From Rhizobium tumorigenes (GTDB lineage Bacteria; Pseudomonadota; Alphaproteobacteria; Rhizobiales; Rhizobiaceae), in assembly GCF_003240565.2 (NCBI RefSeq), contig NZ_CP117256.1, positions 124,001 through 188,000 on the forward strand: DNA of 64,000 bases, given 5' to 3'. The notes under the pieces were generated by a model. It was given only the letters and a program-made list of their open reading frames with translations. It did not search any database and was not told the DNA's origin. Position 1 is the first letter of the stretch, and each line of letters opens with the position of its first letter. The position numbers and the translations under genes were made by a program. This document shows, one piece after another, positions 26,476-35,736 of this stretch.

Positions 26476-28788
26476 ATGTCGACTGGGGGGAGTCGCGTGC
26501 GTGGCAATGCAAAAATAAATTTAATTAAATACAGAGTAACGCAGACATCATCTGGGTCACTATTGATTCTGCTTGCCGTCAGCGCGCTCGGGATCCTAGG
26601 GCTTGTATTCTTAGCTGCCGTTTGGGCCGGTTCGGAAAGCGATGCTGCAGCCCTTGATCGTCAACGGCAACTCGTCACTGGTCGTTTGAGTGATCAGGTG
26701 ACGCGGGTTTCTCAAGAAATGCAGCTGATCGGCGCTGGCTACGCGTCCTTTTTGGTGGGAGATCCGTCTTCAGCGAGCGGCGATACCCGTCTCGCTGGTG
26801 AAGGTAGTAGTCCCGCATCTGCAGAGACCTTCGGAAGGATTGCGACAACAGTCTTCGGTTTCAATGCCGCTTTCCTGACTAACTCCAAGGGGGAACTCGC
26901 CCTAACCTCAGATCCAGAAGCGACGCGCCGTTTCAAGTGGGTGCGACCGCTCCTTCAACCGCTTATCATTGGTCTTGAAAAAGGGCTTGCTCAACAAGAT
27001 CCCTTGGCTGCATCAGGCAGGGTTGGTTTAATGCGACTTGAGGGCCGCCCTTCTGTCGTAGGCTCCATTCCCGTCTTGAGGTCGTCGACCGCGGGCGTAG
27101 CAAAAGTAGAACATTTGTATCTCTTGGTCGTTCGTTTCCTTGATGGAGTCACACTCGACACACTCAGTCGCGAACAAGGGTTGGCCGGTGCCCGGTACGC
27201 GCGTAGTGCGGATCAGGACCTTACTGAGGTTGCCTTCGAAATAAATGCGACGGCAACTGGTGAGCCCATTGGCTTCATCATCTGGAAGCCGGACTTGCCA
27301 GGGTCAAGAGTTCTGGGTCGTCTCATCCCAGTACTTTCTGTTGCCGGATTGATGATCGCTGGTTTGTTTTTTGCATTGATGGCACGCTTGCGCCGAAGCC
27401 TGAATGAGTTAAGCGATAGCGAGCACCATGCGAAGCATCTCTCGCTTCACGACGTTTTGACCGGACTTCCCAATCGAGCTTTGTTCGCCTCTCGCTTTGA
27501 GGAGTGTCTTGCCTCAATGAAGGCCGATCGTAGCACTGCTGCCATCGCACTCATCGATTTGGACAAATTCAAGCAGGTAAACGATACATACGGACACGCA
27601 ACCGGGGACGAACTTCTGCTCGCAGTTGTCACAAAGATTTCCGAGCTGATAAATTCAAGTGACACCCTCGCACGCGTTGGCGGAGACGAGTTTGCGTTGC
27701 TAATGCCCGAGTGTGGAGGAGATACAGATAATCACATCGCGTTTTGTGAAAAAATCATAAGGGCCTTGAGTGATCCCTTTCAGCTTCGCGGCGGCGACAT
27801 CGTCGTCCGCGTAGGCGGCTCAATCGGCGTTACGACCTTCGATGATGACATACGGACGGTCGATGAGCTCCTTCGCCGAGCCGACGTTGCGCTTTACCAA
27901 GCGAAGACAGCCGGTCGAGCCAGAGCTGTCTCCTATGATCATTCAATGGACAGCAAAGTCGAGGCACGGGAGGCTCTCAAACGCGATCTGCGTATCGTTC
28001 TGGAAGGCAGTTCGTCTGCCTCCGCGGAAAGCGGCGGGCAAGACATCGATAGGGGCAATCTAGAGGTCTATTTTCAGGGCGTGTATCGTTCTGACCAAAT
28101 TGGTGAGCTTTCAAGCGCCGAGGCGCTCGTCCGGTGGAACCACCCGACGCATGGGCTGCTAACGCCTGACAAATTCATTTCGATCGCCGAAGAAGCCGGT
28201 ATCATCGATCAGCTCGGCGAATGGGTGTTGAGAGAGGCGGCTGAAGCCGCATCAAACTGGCCAACAGAGATATCCATCGCAGTCAACGTTTCACCTTCGC
28301 AAATGCGGCATCCCGAATTTGATCGTCATGTGCTGGAAATACTCGCGGTGACAGGCTTACCTCCATCCCGACTGGAATTAGAGTTGACAGAAGCAACGCT
28401 GTTCAACATCAACGAGGACGCTCTAGCCGCACTAACACGGCTTCGGGCTCACGGTGTTCGTGTAGCCCTTGACGATTTCGGCACAGGGTTCTCGTCACTC
28501 AGCCACGTCATCCAATTTAACATCGACAGAATTAAAATCGACAGATCCTTTGTGAGGCTACTCGGGACGCGTGCCGAGGGTGCGGCTATCATATCCGCGA
28601 TCGTCAGCCTGAGCCGTACCTTGGGCAAGGCGACAACAGCGGAAGGTGTGGAAACTCAGGGTCACCGTGACTTCTTGATCGCAGTGGGCTGCACCGATCT
28701 GCAGGGTTTCTTGTTTTCTAGGCCTGAACCCTTGGATGACTTCAGATCACGGATAAGTCGCCAATTGAAATTTGCAGCGCAACAATAG
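26476..28788 (+). CDS. Membrane GGDEF-EAL c-di-GMP enzyme
   Basis: A 770-residue protein with a first membrane segment (LLILLAVSALGILGLVFLAA, ~30-55), a periplasmic sensor of about 230 residues, a second segment (VLSVAGLMIAGLFFALMA), then GGDEF and EAL domains. The cyclase motif GGDEF is intact; no RxxD inhibitory site precedes it. The EAL domain keeps AEALVRW, LELELTEA, ALDDFGTGFSS, IKIDRSF and TAEGVET, so both activities are possible. A GTG at codon 8 after GGGGAG is an alternative start. It is divergent from an orphan binding protein. Confidence 0.92.
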   Translation: MSTGGSRVRGNAKINLIKYRVTQTSSGSLLILLAVSALGILGLVFLAAVWAGSESDAAALDRQRQLVTGRLSDQVTRVSQEMQLIGAGYASFLVGDPSSASGDTRLAGEGSSPASAETFGRIATTVFGFNAAFLTNSKGELALTSDPEATRRFKWVRPLLQPLIIGLEKGLAQQDPLAASGRVGLMRLEGRPSVVGSIPVLRSSTAGVAKVEHLYLLVVRFLDGVTLDTLSREQGLAGARYARSADQDLTEVAFEINATATGEPIGFIIWKPDLPGSRVLGRLIPVLSVAGLMIAGLFFALMARLRRSLNELSDSEHHAKHLSLHDVLTGLPNRALFASRFEECLASMKADRSTAAIALIDLDKFKQVNDTYGHATGDELLLAVVTKISELINSSDTLARVGGDEFALLMPECGGDTDNHIAFCEKIIRALSDPFQLRGGDIVVRVGGSIGVTTFDDDIRTVDELLRRADVALYQAKTAGRARAVSYDHSMDSKVEAREALKRDLRIVLEGSSSASAESGGQDIDRGNLEVYFQGVYRSDQIGELSSAEALVRWNHPTHGLLTPDKFISIAEEAGIIDQLGEWVLREAAEAASNWPTEISIAVNVSPSQMRHPEFDRHVLEILAVTGLPPSRLELELTEATLFNINEDALAALTRLRAHGVRVALDDFGTGFSSLSHVIQFNIDRIKIDRSFVRLLGTRAEGAAIISAIVSLSRTLGKATTAEGVETQGHRDFLIAVGCTDLQGFLFSRPEPLDDFRSRISRQLKFAAQQ

Positions 28789-28836
28789 CAGCTATTTCAA
28801 AGTGGTAGCCAAATCCTGTAGACAGATTGCATCCTA

Positions 28837-28856
28837 CGTCCTGATGGGATCTGACC
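28837..28856 (+). repeat. Dispersed tRNA-T-arm-like motif, copy 5 (partial)
   Basis: Carries CCTGATGGGATCTGACC and runs directly into the left arm of the 79-bp IS1111-related element. Confidence 0.4.
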
Positions 28857-28930
28857 TGATGTGAGTTCGACACCCCACATATTGGCACATTGTGGTGCCG
28901 GGAGCGGAGGCCGTCCATCACATCAGGTCA
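28852..28930. repeat. Solo 79-bp copy of the IS1111 left end
   Basis: The segment is bounded by perfect 13-bp inverted repeats TGACCTGATGTGA and TCACATCAGGTCA. Its reverse complement matches 12011-12086, the left non-coding end of the intact IS1111 element, with about two differences. The transposase gene and right end are absent. Confidence 0.85.
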
Positions 28931-29067
28931 CGACCCATATGCGATATGGTCAAAGTCTAACAGGCGACCGGCTTTGCCCTCGATCCATGACGAACCACCA
29001 ACACTGGTGTAGGGAACTTCTGCCCTTCCCGACCGACTCCAATTCGCCTGGGGGGCCAATCCATGGC

Positions 29068-29104
29068 ACCGAGTGGCTAATCGCTTTGCGATTAATCACT
29101 CGGT
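29068..29104. other. Long two-part hairpin downstream of the aldo/keto reductase
   Basis: ACCGAGTG pairs with CACTCGGT and, inside it, TAATCGC with GCGATTA, around a TTT loop. It lies 21 bp beyond the reductase stop. No T-run is seen on either side, so it may be a weak terminator or a residual mobile-element end. The rest of 28931-29124 holds no gene. Confidence 0.5.
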
Positions 29105-29124
29105 GTTCCTCCGTCAGCAGTGCC

Positions 29125-30180
29125 TCATACAAGGTAAGGCGCAATTAGGCTCAGATCGGCAGGTCCAAGGCGATCCGACGCCGTGTTTCTCTGGTGCCAG
29201 TAGGGATACTGAAGCCATGGCAGGCTGACCTGATCGAGTTTTGACAGCTCCTCATCCGTGAGCTTGAGTTCCACGGAGGCCAAGTTGTCCCTGAACTGGG
29301 TTTCGGTGCGGCCGCCGACGATAACCGACGTGACCGCTGGTCGGCCCAACAGCCAGGCAAGGGCAACCTGAGCAGCAGACAACCCTCTCCCCTCGCCAAT
29401 CTCAACGAGCGCCTCGACGATGTTCCAAAGCCTGACCTCGTCCCGGATTGGTGGTTCGGTCCACCCGGCAAATTGGCGAGTGCCTTCCGGCGTGGCCTGG
29501 TTGCGGCGATGTTTACCAGACAGAAGACCGCCTGCGATCGGAGCCCAGACCAGAATCCCGAGGCCTTGGTCGACGCTGATGGGAACCAGTTCATTCTCCG
29601 CGTCACGCGTTTCCAGAGTATAGTGGATCTGCTGGCTCACGAAGCGCTGGTAGTGATCACGCTCGGACACGCCGAGCGCCTTCATGATGTGCCAACCGGA
29701 AAAGTTCGAACAACCGATATAGCGAATCTTGCCCTGCCTCACCAAGGTATCGAGCGCTTCCATCGTCTCCTCAACGGGCGTCAGGCCATCCCACTCGTGG
29801 ACCTGATAGAGATCAATCACGTCAGTCTTCATGCGCCTCAGGCTATCTTCGCATGCCCTGATGAGGTGTTGGCGCGAAAGTCCGGCTTTGTTCGGCCCGT
29901 TGCCCATCGGGAACCGTGCCTTGGTGGCGATCAAAACGCCATTCTTGCGCGGTCCGCCGATGATTTCACCGAGGATCTCTTCGCAGAGGCCGTCGGAATA
30001 TGCGTCCGCGGTGTCAATGAGGTTTACACCGGCATCGATGCAGAGGTCGACAAGGCGGCGCGCCTCGTCAATTCCGAGATCGCCGACGGTTTTTGCCCAA
30101 CCGACGCCTCCGAAGGTCATCGTCCCCATGGTGATCGCAGATACTTTCAGACCCGAGCGGCCAAGCTGCCGATACTCCAT
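29125..30180 (-). CDS. Aldo/keto reductase
   Basis: A 351-residue NADPH-dependent reductase of the AKR superfamily. The tetrad is seen as Asp and Tyr in DTADAYSDG, Lys in IATKARF and His in YQVHEWDG; SVIVGGRTETQFRDN is the cofactor loop. ATG 30180 follows GGGAGAAG. It lies downstream of, and on the same strand as, the DhaK/DhaL operon with a ~175-bp gap, so it could act on the same polyol or ketose pathway. Confidence 0.92.
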   Translation of the reverse strand: MEYRQLGRSGLKVSAITMGTMTFGGVGWAKTVGDLGIDEARRLVDLCIDAGVNLIDTADAYSDGLCEEILGEIIGGPRKNGVLIATKARFPMGNGPNKAGLSRQHLIRACEDSLRRMKTDVIDLYQVHEWDGLTPVEETMEALDTLVRQGKIRYIGCSNFSGWHIMKALGVSERDHYQRFVSQQIHYTLETRDAENELVPISVDQGLGILVWAPIAGGLLSGKHRRNQATPEGTRQFAGWTEPPIRDEVRLWNIVEALVEIGEGRGLSAAQVALAWLLGRPAVTSVIVGGRTETQFRDNLASVELKLTDEELSKLDQVSLPWLQYPYWHQRNTASDRLGPADLSLIAPYLV

Positions 30181-30356
30181 TCTTCTTCTCCCAAAGCGTT
30201 GCAGTTACAAGGTATCAATTGCTTCGATCATGACTCGTCCTCGGCCATGCTCCGCCCGAAGCTAAAGTCCTCAAGTGCCTATGCTTCATCCACCGTCGGT
30301 GACACGCACAAATGCACCTGAATTCCGCACGAGAGCGTCGATTTCGACCTCGCGTT

Positions 30357-30995
30357 CTATGATGAAACGAAATCGCTCAGCGTGCCGATCAACATCGCCC
30401 CGACCGTCGCTCCCGCGTCCTGAAGGCCGACTGTTTTCTCCTGGAAGGCAGCCGCCTTGCCATGCTGTGCGACCAGGGATTTGGTGTCTTCCAATGCCCC
30501 TGAAGCGACGGCGGCGGCGTTGGAAAGCGCCTCTTGGAGCGCCAGCCCGCTCGTTGCCGCGGTCTGAAGACTTGCTGCGACAGGCGCCAGGACATCCATT
30601 ATCGTCTTATCGCCAACTTTGGCCTTGCCGCGTTCGGCAACCCCGTCCTTGAACGCGACCCAAAACGCTGCCATCTCGGTCGTGCCAAGCGCCTCCGCAC
30701 CCTCGACCGCTTTGCTCGCTCTCAAAAATCCGGTGGCAGTCAGCGTTCCCATGGTCGAGGGTGCCGTGCGGGCCATGATCGCTCCTGCCGTGCGCAGCAG
30801 CTTCGGAATCCCAGCTGCGGCTCCTTCAGATGCCACCGCCTCGGCAGCAGCCGTGAACGACTTGCTCATGGTGATGCCAAGATCGCTGTCACCAACCTTT
30901 CCATCGAGTGATATGAGATAGTCTCGCTGTTCGACAAACAATTGTTTCCAAGCTTCGAAAAGACGGATGAGGTTGGATGCAGATATGACGTCCAT
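30357..30995 (-). CDS. DhaL-like kinase subunit (nucleotide-binding), divergent
   Basis: A 212-residue DAK2-domain protein, the nucleotide-carrying partner of DhaK. The Mg-binding aspartates appear as LDGKVGDSDLG, where classical DhaL has GDADHG. The usual GGASGPLxG nucleotide loop is replaced by APSTMGTLTA, and QDPGA by QDAGA. Overall length and the KAKVGDKTIMDVL motif match the family. TGAGGAC precedes ATG 30995. These changes suggest a substrate or nucleotide preference unlike the dihydroxyacetone enzyme. No DhaM phosphocarrier is nearby, so ATP is the likely donor. Confidence 0.85.
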   Translation of the reverse strand: MDVISASNLIRLFEAWKQLFVEQRDYLISLDGKVGDSDLGITMSKSFTAAAEAVASEGAAAGIPKLLRTAGAIMARTAPSTMGTLTATGFLRASKAVEGAEALGTTEMAAFWVAFKDGVAERGKAKVGDKTIMDVLAPVAASLQTAATSGLALQEALSNAAAVASGALEDTKSLVAQHGKAAAFQEKTVGLQDAGATVGAMLIGTLSDFVSS

Positions 30996-31005
30996 CGTTA
31001 TGTCC

Positions 31006-32007
31006 TCACGAAGCGATGTGCTTGAAGAATGGGGTGTTGGCCGGCGCGGCCATCAGGCGATCAAGTTCCGGGTCGAGATGAAGGATGGACACGGAAGCGC
31101 CCGCCATCTCCATGGACGTGGCGAACTCGCCTATCCAGACGTGCTTGATCTGGACGCTGCGGCCTGCCATCAGCTGTGAAACGCGCCGGAACATGATGTA
31201 GAGCTCTTCCAACGGCGTACCGCCCAAACCGTTCATCAGCACCGCAACTTCGTCACCGCGCTTATAGTCCTGTTCGGCGAAGATGCGCTCCATCATCTGG
31301 TCGATTACGCTGTCGGCGGGCGCCAACTTCGTGCGGCGAATGCCGGGTTCACCATGGATGCCCATGCCGATCTCCATCTCGTCTTCGCCGATGGAGAAGG
31401 TTGCATGGCCGATTTCCGGGACGACGCAACTGGAGAGCGCAACGCCCATGGTACGCGTCTGCAGTCGCGCCTTTTCGGCGACCTCGTAGACCTGATCGAG
31501 TGTCATTCCTTCAGCAGCGGCGGCACCTGCGGCCTTGTAGACGAAGTACACGCCAGCAACGCCGCGTCGCTTGTGCTCCTCCCCAACCACCGAGGATGCT
31601 ACGTCGTCATTTCCGACAACCTGCCTGACACGAATGTCATCCAGATCTGCAAGCTCCGCCGCCATGTCGAAATTGATAAGGTCGCCACTGTAGTTGCCAT
31701 AGATATAGAGCACGCCAGCGCCCTGATCGATGGCTTTGGTCACCTGATAGATCTGCTCGGAACTTGGCGACTGAAACACACCGCCGACGCCTGCACCGTC
31801 GAGCATGCCGTCACCGATGTAGCCGAGAAAAAGCGGGAGGTGGCCGGAGCCGCCGCCTGTGGCGATCCCGACTTTGCCGGGCTTGGGCTTTGACGTCACC
31901 ATGCAGCGCTTATCCTCAGCGACAAAAGTCACCTCCGGATGAGCGCGGTAGATGCCATCGAGCATTTCATCGACGAAGTCGGCTGGGTCATTCAAAAACT
32001 TACGCAT
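31006..32007 (-). CDS. DhaK-like kinase subunit (substrate-binding), divergent
   Basis: A 333-residue DAK1-domain protein. The substrate-binding histidine loop GMGIHGEPGI is intact, so a ketose or aldose can form the covalent hemiaminal. The GGGSGHEP motif reads GGGSGHLP and the KNYTGD motif reads GNYSGD, both at the active site. CAGGAGA precedes ATG 32007. Fed by a pentose/polyol-type ABC importer, it is probably a kinase for a C3-C5 ketose such as an erythrulose rather than plain dihydroxyacetone; that is inference. Confidence 0.87.
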   Translation of the reverse strand: MRKFLNDPADFVDEMLDGIYRAHPEVTFVAEDKRCMVTSKPKPGKVGIATGGGSGHLPLFLGYIGDGMLDGAGVGGVFQSPSSEQIYQVTKAIDQGAGVLYIYGNYSGDLINFDMAAELADLDDIRVRQVVGNDDVASSVVGEEHKRRGVAGVYFVYKAAGAAAAEGMTLDQVYEVAEKARLQTRTMGVALSSCVVPEIGHATFSIGEDEMEIGMGIHGEPGIRRTKLAPADSVIDQMMERIFAEQDYKRGDEVAVLMNGLGGTPLEELYIMFRRVSQLMAGRSVQIKHVWIGEFATSMEMAGASVSILHLDPELDRLMAAPANTPFFKHIAS

Positions 32008-32022
32008 GATTTTCTCCTGAAA

Positions 32023-33057
32023 TTATCGTTTGCGCTGGCGTGTCACGAAGAATGCAGCCGCGAGAAGGATGAACACGCCGACGACAAGCCTCTGCCAGGT
32101 GCTTGGGATGCCGACGAGAACCAACACACTGTTGATGACGACGATCAGGAGGACGCCCAGGATCGTGCCCAGCACGGATCCGGTGCCGCCCGTGATCTTC
32201 GCGCCACCCAGCACGACGGCAGCGATCACGTTGATTTCCGTTCCGACGAGATCGAAGGGGTTCGCCTGGCGGTTTGCGCAGACATGGATGATGCCCGCGA
32301 GGCCGGCCAGCGCGCCCGCATATCCGAACAGGAAGAGGTGGACGGTCTTCAGGTTGTAGCCAAGGCGGCTCGCGATATTGGCATTGCCGCCGACTGCGAA
32401 GATGGCCCGCCCCATCAAGGTGCGGTTCAGGATCCACCACGTCACCAGCGCGGCGATGGGCAGGGCGAGGAAGTAGAATGGCAGCGTTACGGTCGCCCCA
32501 TTCGCCGTCTCGAACTGCAGCAGCGGCAGGCGACCGAAGGCGCCCATTTGCGGCGGCAGCGACATAATCCACACGGTGCCGATGAAAGAGAGCAGGAAGC
32601 CGCGAAACAGATATTGCGTGCCGATGGTGACAATCAGCGACGGAACCTTCAGGTGATGGACAAGCAGGCCGTTGAACAATCCGAGCACGGCACCACCAGC
32701 CGTCGCGATAATCATGATCACGGCGATAGGCAGGCCGGGCAACTTGGTCTGGACCAGCACGGTCATGGAATACATCGTGAAGGCGGCGATCGCCGTGAAT
32801 GAGACGTCGATACCACCCGCCGCAAGGATGATGAAGACACCCAGCGCAAAGAGACCCATCACCACGCTGGAACGGCCGATATCGATCAACGTCGATGGCT
32901 GCAGAAAGGCGGGGTTGGCGATCGAGACTGCGACGCAGATGGTCACAAGAATGATGAAGGTGATCGTTTCAGGCCGTCTGCGAACGAGATCACCAAGGCT
33001 CAAGCGGCTGGACATGGAGAGAGGCTGGGGGAATTTGTCTGACTCTGACGCGCTCAA
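32023..33057 (-). CDS. ABC permease, RbsC type (second permease)
   Basis: A 344-residue inner-membrane permease of the carbohydrate-uptake-2 family with 8-10 hydrophobic segments, GGIDVSFTAIAAF near the N-terminus and VLGGAKITGGTGSVLGTILG near the C-terminus. It starts at TTG 33057 overlapping the ATPase stop; ATG 33015 is an alternative without a clear ribosome-binding site. It probably forms a heterodimer with the other permease of the operon. Confidence 0.9.
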   Translation of the reverse strand: MSASESDKFPQPLSMSSRLSLGDLVRRRPETITFIILVTICVAVSIANPAFLQPSTLIDIGRSSVVMGLFALGVFIILAAGGIDVSFTAIAAFTMYSMTVLVQTKLPGLPIAVIMIIATAGGAVLGLFNGLLVHHLKVPSLIVTIGTQYLFRGFLLSFIGTVWIMSLPPQMGAFGRLPLLQFETANGATVTLPFYFLALPIAALVTWWILNRTLMGRAIFAVGGNANIASRLGYNLKTVHLFLFGYAGALAGLAGIIHVCANRQANPFDLVGTEINVIAAVVLGGAKITGGTGSVLGTILGVLLIVVINSVLVLVGIPSTWQRLVVGVFILLAAAFFVTRQRKR

Positions 33058-34610
33058 TGCACCAACTCCGGCTTGACGGCCAGCATGGCCTGATAGAGCT
33101 GATCCTCGGATGCCTGCTCCGTTTCAAATTCCTGGACGAGTCGACCATCCAGCATCACGAGTATCCGGTCCGTGTTTTGCAACAGCTCAGGAAGGTCATC
33201 GCTGACGATGACGATCCCCATGCCGGCTTCCGCAAACTTCTGAATTGCGCGGTAAATGGTATCCTTGGAGCCGACGTCGACACCGACCGTCGGTCCGTGG
33301 AGCAACAGCAGTTTCGGATTAATGCTGAGCCAGCGTCCGATGAGGACGCGCTGCTGGTTGCCACCCGACAGAGAGCCGACCGGCAAGTCGAGATCCTTGG
33401 TGTTCAGACGCATGTCTTCCGAGAGCTTGCCGGCGATTGCCCGGCCCTTCCCGCGGTTCACGATGCCAAACGTGTTGCTGAGCTTTCTCAGAATCAGGGC
33501 AATCTCGTTGTCGAGAATTGACTTGTCGAGAAACAGCCCTTCCGCCAGACGATCCTCCGGGACGTAGCCAATGCCGTAGTCGATCGCGTCCACCGGACGA
33601 CGGATTTTCACCTCTGCGCCTTCGAGCCGGATGCTTCCGCCCGTGGCGGGCCTGACGCCGGCGATGGCCATGGCGAGTTCATTGCGGCCGGAGTCCGCAA
33701 GACCAGTGATACCGAGGATCTCGCCCTTTCGCAGTTCGAAGCTCATGTTGACCAGACCCGGAGCGCTGAGGTCTTTCACCGCCAGTGCCATTTCCACGCC
33801 GGGCCTGCCATGTCTGTACCGATCGGAATCAATCGATCGTCCTGTCATCAGCTCGGACAGCTGCGCCTTGGTGTATTGAGCGATGGGGCCCGTTGCCACG
33901 CACTGACCGTCGCGAAAGACAATCGCCTGGCCACCGATCCGGTAGCATTCGTCGAGCTTATGTGTCACGAAAAGGACAGCGACATTCTCCTGCCGCAGCC
34001 GCTCGACGACGCGGATGAGGTTATCGACCTCGCGTCGTGTCAGGGACGTCGTCGGTTCGTCCATGATCACGAGCTTGGCATTGGTCGCCACGGCGCGCGC
34101 GATGGCCACCAATTGTCGGCTTGCCAGCGGAAGATCCGCGACAATCGTATTGAGAAAGGATCGGTCTGTGGGCAAGCCCGCTATCGCAAGCGCGGTCACT
34201 GCCGTGTCCATCAGCCGCTTGCGGTCGAACAGTCTTGCCAGGCGACCATGACCGGAGACAAGCTGCTCACTGAGCGCCACATTTTCGGCGACCGTAAGGT
34301 TTGGCAGCAGTGACAAATCCTGATAGACAGTCTCGATGCCGTGGCTCAGGGATTGGATCGGCGTAATTGCCGGGAAGCCTGCGCCTTCAAGGATAATCTC
34401 CCCTACGCTTGGCGAGATGGCACCCGACATGATCTTGATCACGGTACTTTTGCCGCAGCCGTTTTCGCCGAGCAGGTGATAGGCCTCGCCAAGATCGATC
34501 GTCAGGTCGATGCCGCGGAGCGCGTGCACGCCACCGAACCACTTCTGAATATTTCGAAGTTCCAGGAACCGGCTCGAAGCCAGTTGGCCTTCGTTGATGT
34601 CCGCTGACAC
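33054..34610 (-). CDS. ABC sugar ATPase, RbsA/MglA type (two domains)
   Basis: A 518-residue double ATPase. The first domain has GENGCGKST, LPLASRQLVAIARA and VIMDEPTTSLT; the second has the degenerate Walker A GLADSGRNELAMA typical of RbsA, SLSGGNQQRVLIGRWL, and HGPTVGVDVGSK. GTG 34610, with GAGGA upstream, is preferred over TTG 34625. In the first domain the usual LSxGxxQ signature is altered to LPLASRQ, which also occurs in this family. Confidence 0.92.
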   Translation of the reverse strand: MSADINEGQLASSRFLELRNIQKWFGGVHALRGIDLTIDLGEAYHLLGENGCGKSTVIKIMSGAISPSVGEIILEGAGFPAITPIQSLSHGIETVYQDLSLLPNLTVAENVALSEQLVSGHGRLARLFDRKRLMDTAVTALAIAGLPTDRSFLNTIVADLPLASRQLVAIARAVATNAKLVIMDEPTTSLTRREVDNLIRVVERLRQENVAVLFVTHKLDECYRIGGQAIVFRDGQCVATGPIAQYTKAQLSELMTGRSIDSDRYRHGRPGVEMALAVKDLSAPGLVNMSFELRKGEILGITGLADSGRNELAMAIAGVRPATGGSIRLEGAEVKIRRPVDAIDYGIGYVPEDRLAEGLFLDKSILDNEIALILRKLSNTFGIVNRGKGRAIAGKLSEDMRLNTKDLDLPVGSLSGGNQQRVLIGRWLSINPKLLLLHGPTVGVDVGSKDTIYRAIQKFAEAGMGIVIVSDDLPELLQNTDRILVMLDGRLVQEFETEQASEDQLYQAMLAVKPELVH

Positions 34611-34706
34611 GTCTATTATCCTCAATCAACGCGGTCGTCGCACGGCTGTGTCGACCATTTCTCCGCCGGCGCCGCGACGGATCGCGGCGCCCGCCAGTTG
34701 CTGAGA

Positions 34707-35714
34707 TTAGAAAAGGTGCGGCTTGTAGCTGGACTTATCGACCAGAACCATGCCGTTGCCGATCACCAGCAGGCCGTCGCCGGCACCCTTGGTGACCTTG
34801 ACCTTGTTGTATCCTTCGACGCCAAGATCCATCCCGTCGGTGATCTGCTTGTTTTCCAGCAGGAGCTTGGCCAGCGAGTTCATCGCCATCCCTGCCTTCT
34901 GCGGGTCCCAGAAGCCGATTGCCGTGATGGCTCCGGCTTCCAGAAGATCGGCGGATGGATTGGGCAGTCCGGTGCCGACGAGGCAAATCTTTCCGCTCAG
35001 GCCAGCTTCGTCGATGGCGCGACCGACACCGAGAACGTCGTTGCCAGCGGACGTCTGGAAGCCCCGGATATCAGGATGCTTGCGCAGGATTTCCTTGGCT
35101 TTTTCGTAAGTGCCATTGGCGTCGTCGAAGGATTCGTTGTTCGAATCGACCAGTTCCATGCCTGGATACTTCTTAGCATTCGCTTCGCCTGCGCCGACCC
35201 ACTGCATGTGCGTCCGGCTACCCACAGAGCCCACAAATGTCGTCCACTTGCCCTTCTGGCCCATGCATTGGGCGAGACGCTCGTTGAGAGCCGTCCCGTA
35301 GTCCGCGTTGTCGAACGCCTCCACGTCCGCCTGCGTATTTTTCTCGTTGTCGGCCTCATGGGTGACGACAACGATCCCACGATCCATCGCACGCTTGAGG
35401 GCGCCTTCGATGACGGCCGGGTCCATCGGCACGACGGCGAGAGCATTGACTCCCTTGGCCGTCAGGTCCTGGATGATTTGTAGCTGCTGGGCGGCGTCAG
35501 CGGTCGGTGGGCCGCTCTGGCTGGCAACGACGTCCGGGTTGGCCTTCTGGAAAGCTTCGACGCCTGTGCTCATACGGTCGAACCACGGAATACCGCTGAT
35601 CTTGACGACCGTTACGATGACTGGCTTGTCGGCAGCCATAACAGCTCCGATGGCGCCGCTAAGCAGCGCACCCGCAACGCCTGCGATCAAAATGCGCTTT
35701 GACATGGTTTTCAT
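34707..35714 (-). CDS. Periplasmic sugar-binding protein, ribose-binding type
   Basis: A 335-residue binding protein of the peripla_BP_4 class. The signal peptide MKTMSKRILIAGVAGALLSG ends near VMAADK. The mature part has VKISGIPWFDRMSTGVEAF, DLTAKGVNALAVVPMDPAV and a STAGND-like QTSAGNDVLGVG. GGAGGAG precedes ATG 35714. It belongs to the operon running from 36768 to 30357. Confidence 0.93.
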   Translation of the reverse strand: MKTMSKRILIAGVAGALLSGAIGAVMAADKPVIVTVVKISGIPWFDRMSTGVEAFQKANPDVVASQSGPPTADAAQQLQIIQDLTAKGVNALAVVPMDPAVIEGALKRAMDRGIVVVTHEADNEKNTQADVEAFDNADYGTALNERLAQCMGQKGKWTTFVGSVGSRTHMQWVGAGEANAKKYPGMELVDSNNESFDDANGTYEKAKEILRKHPDIRGFQTSAGNDVLGVGRAIDEAGLSGKICLVGTGLPNPSADLLEAGAITAIGFWDPQKAGMAMNSLAKLLLENKQITDGMDLGVEGYNKVKVTKGAGDGLLVIGNGMVLVDKSSYKPHLF

Positions 35715-35736
35715 TTTCTCCTCCACAAATGAACCC

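Noticed and set aside
34698..35483. 261-codon plus-strand frame opposite the ribose-type binding protein
   Set aside because: Shadow of the binding-protein gene; no motif.
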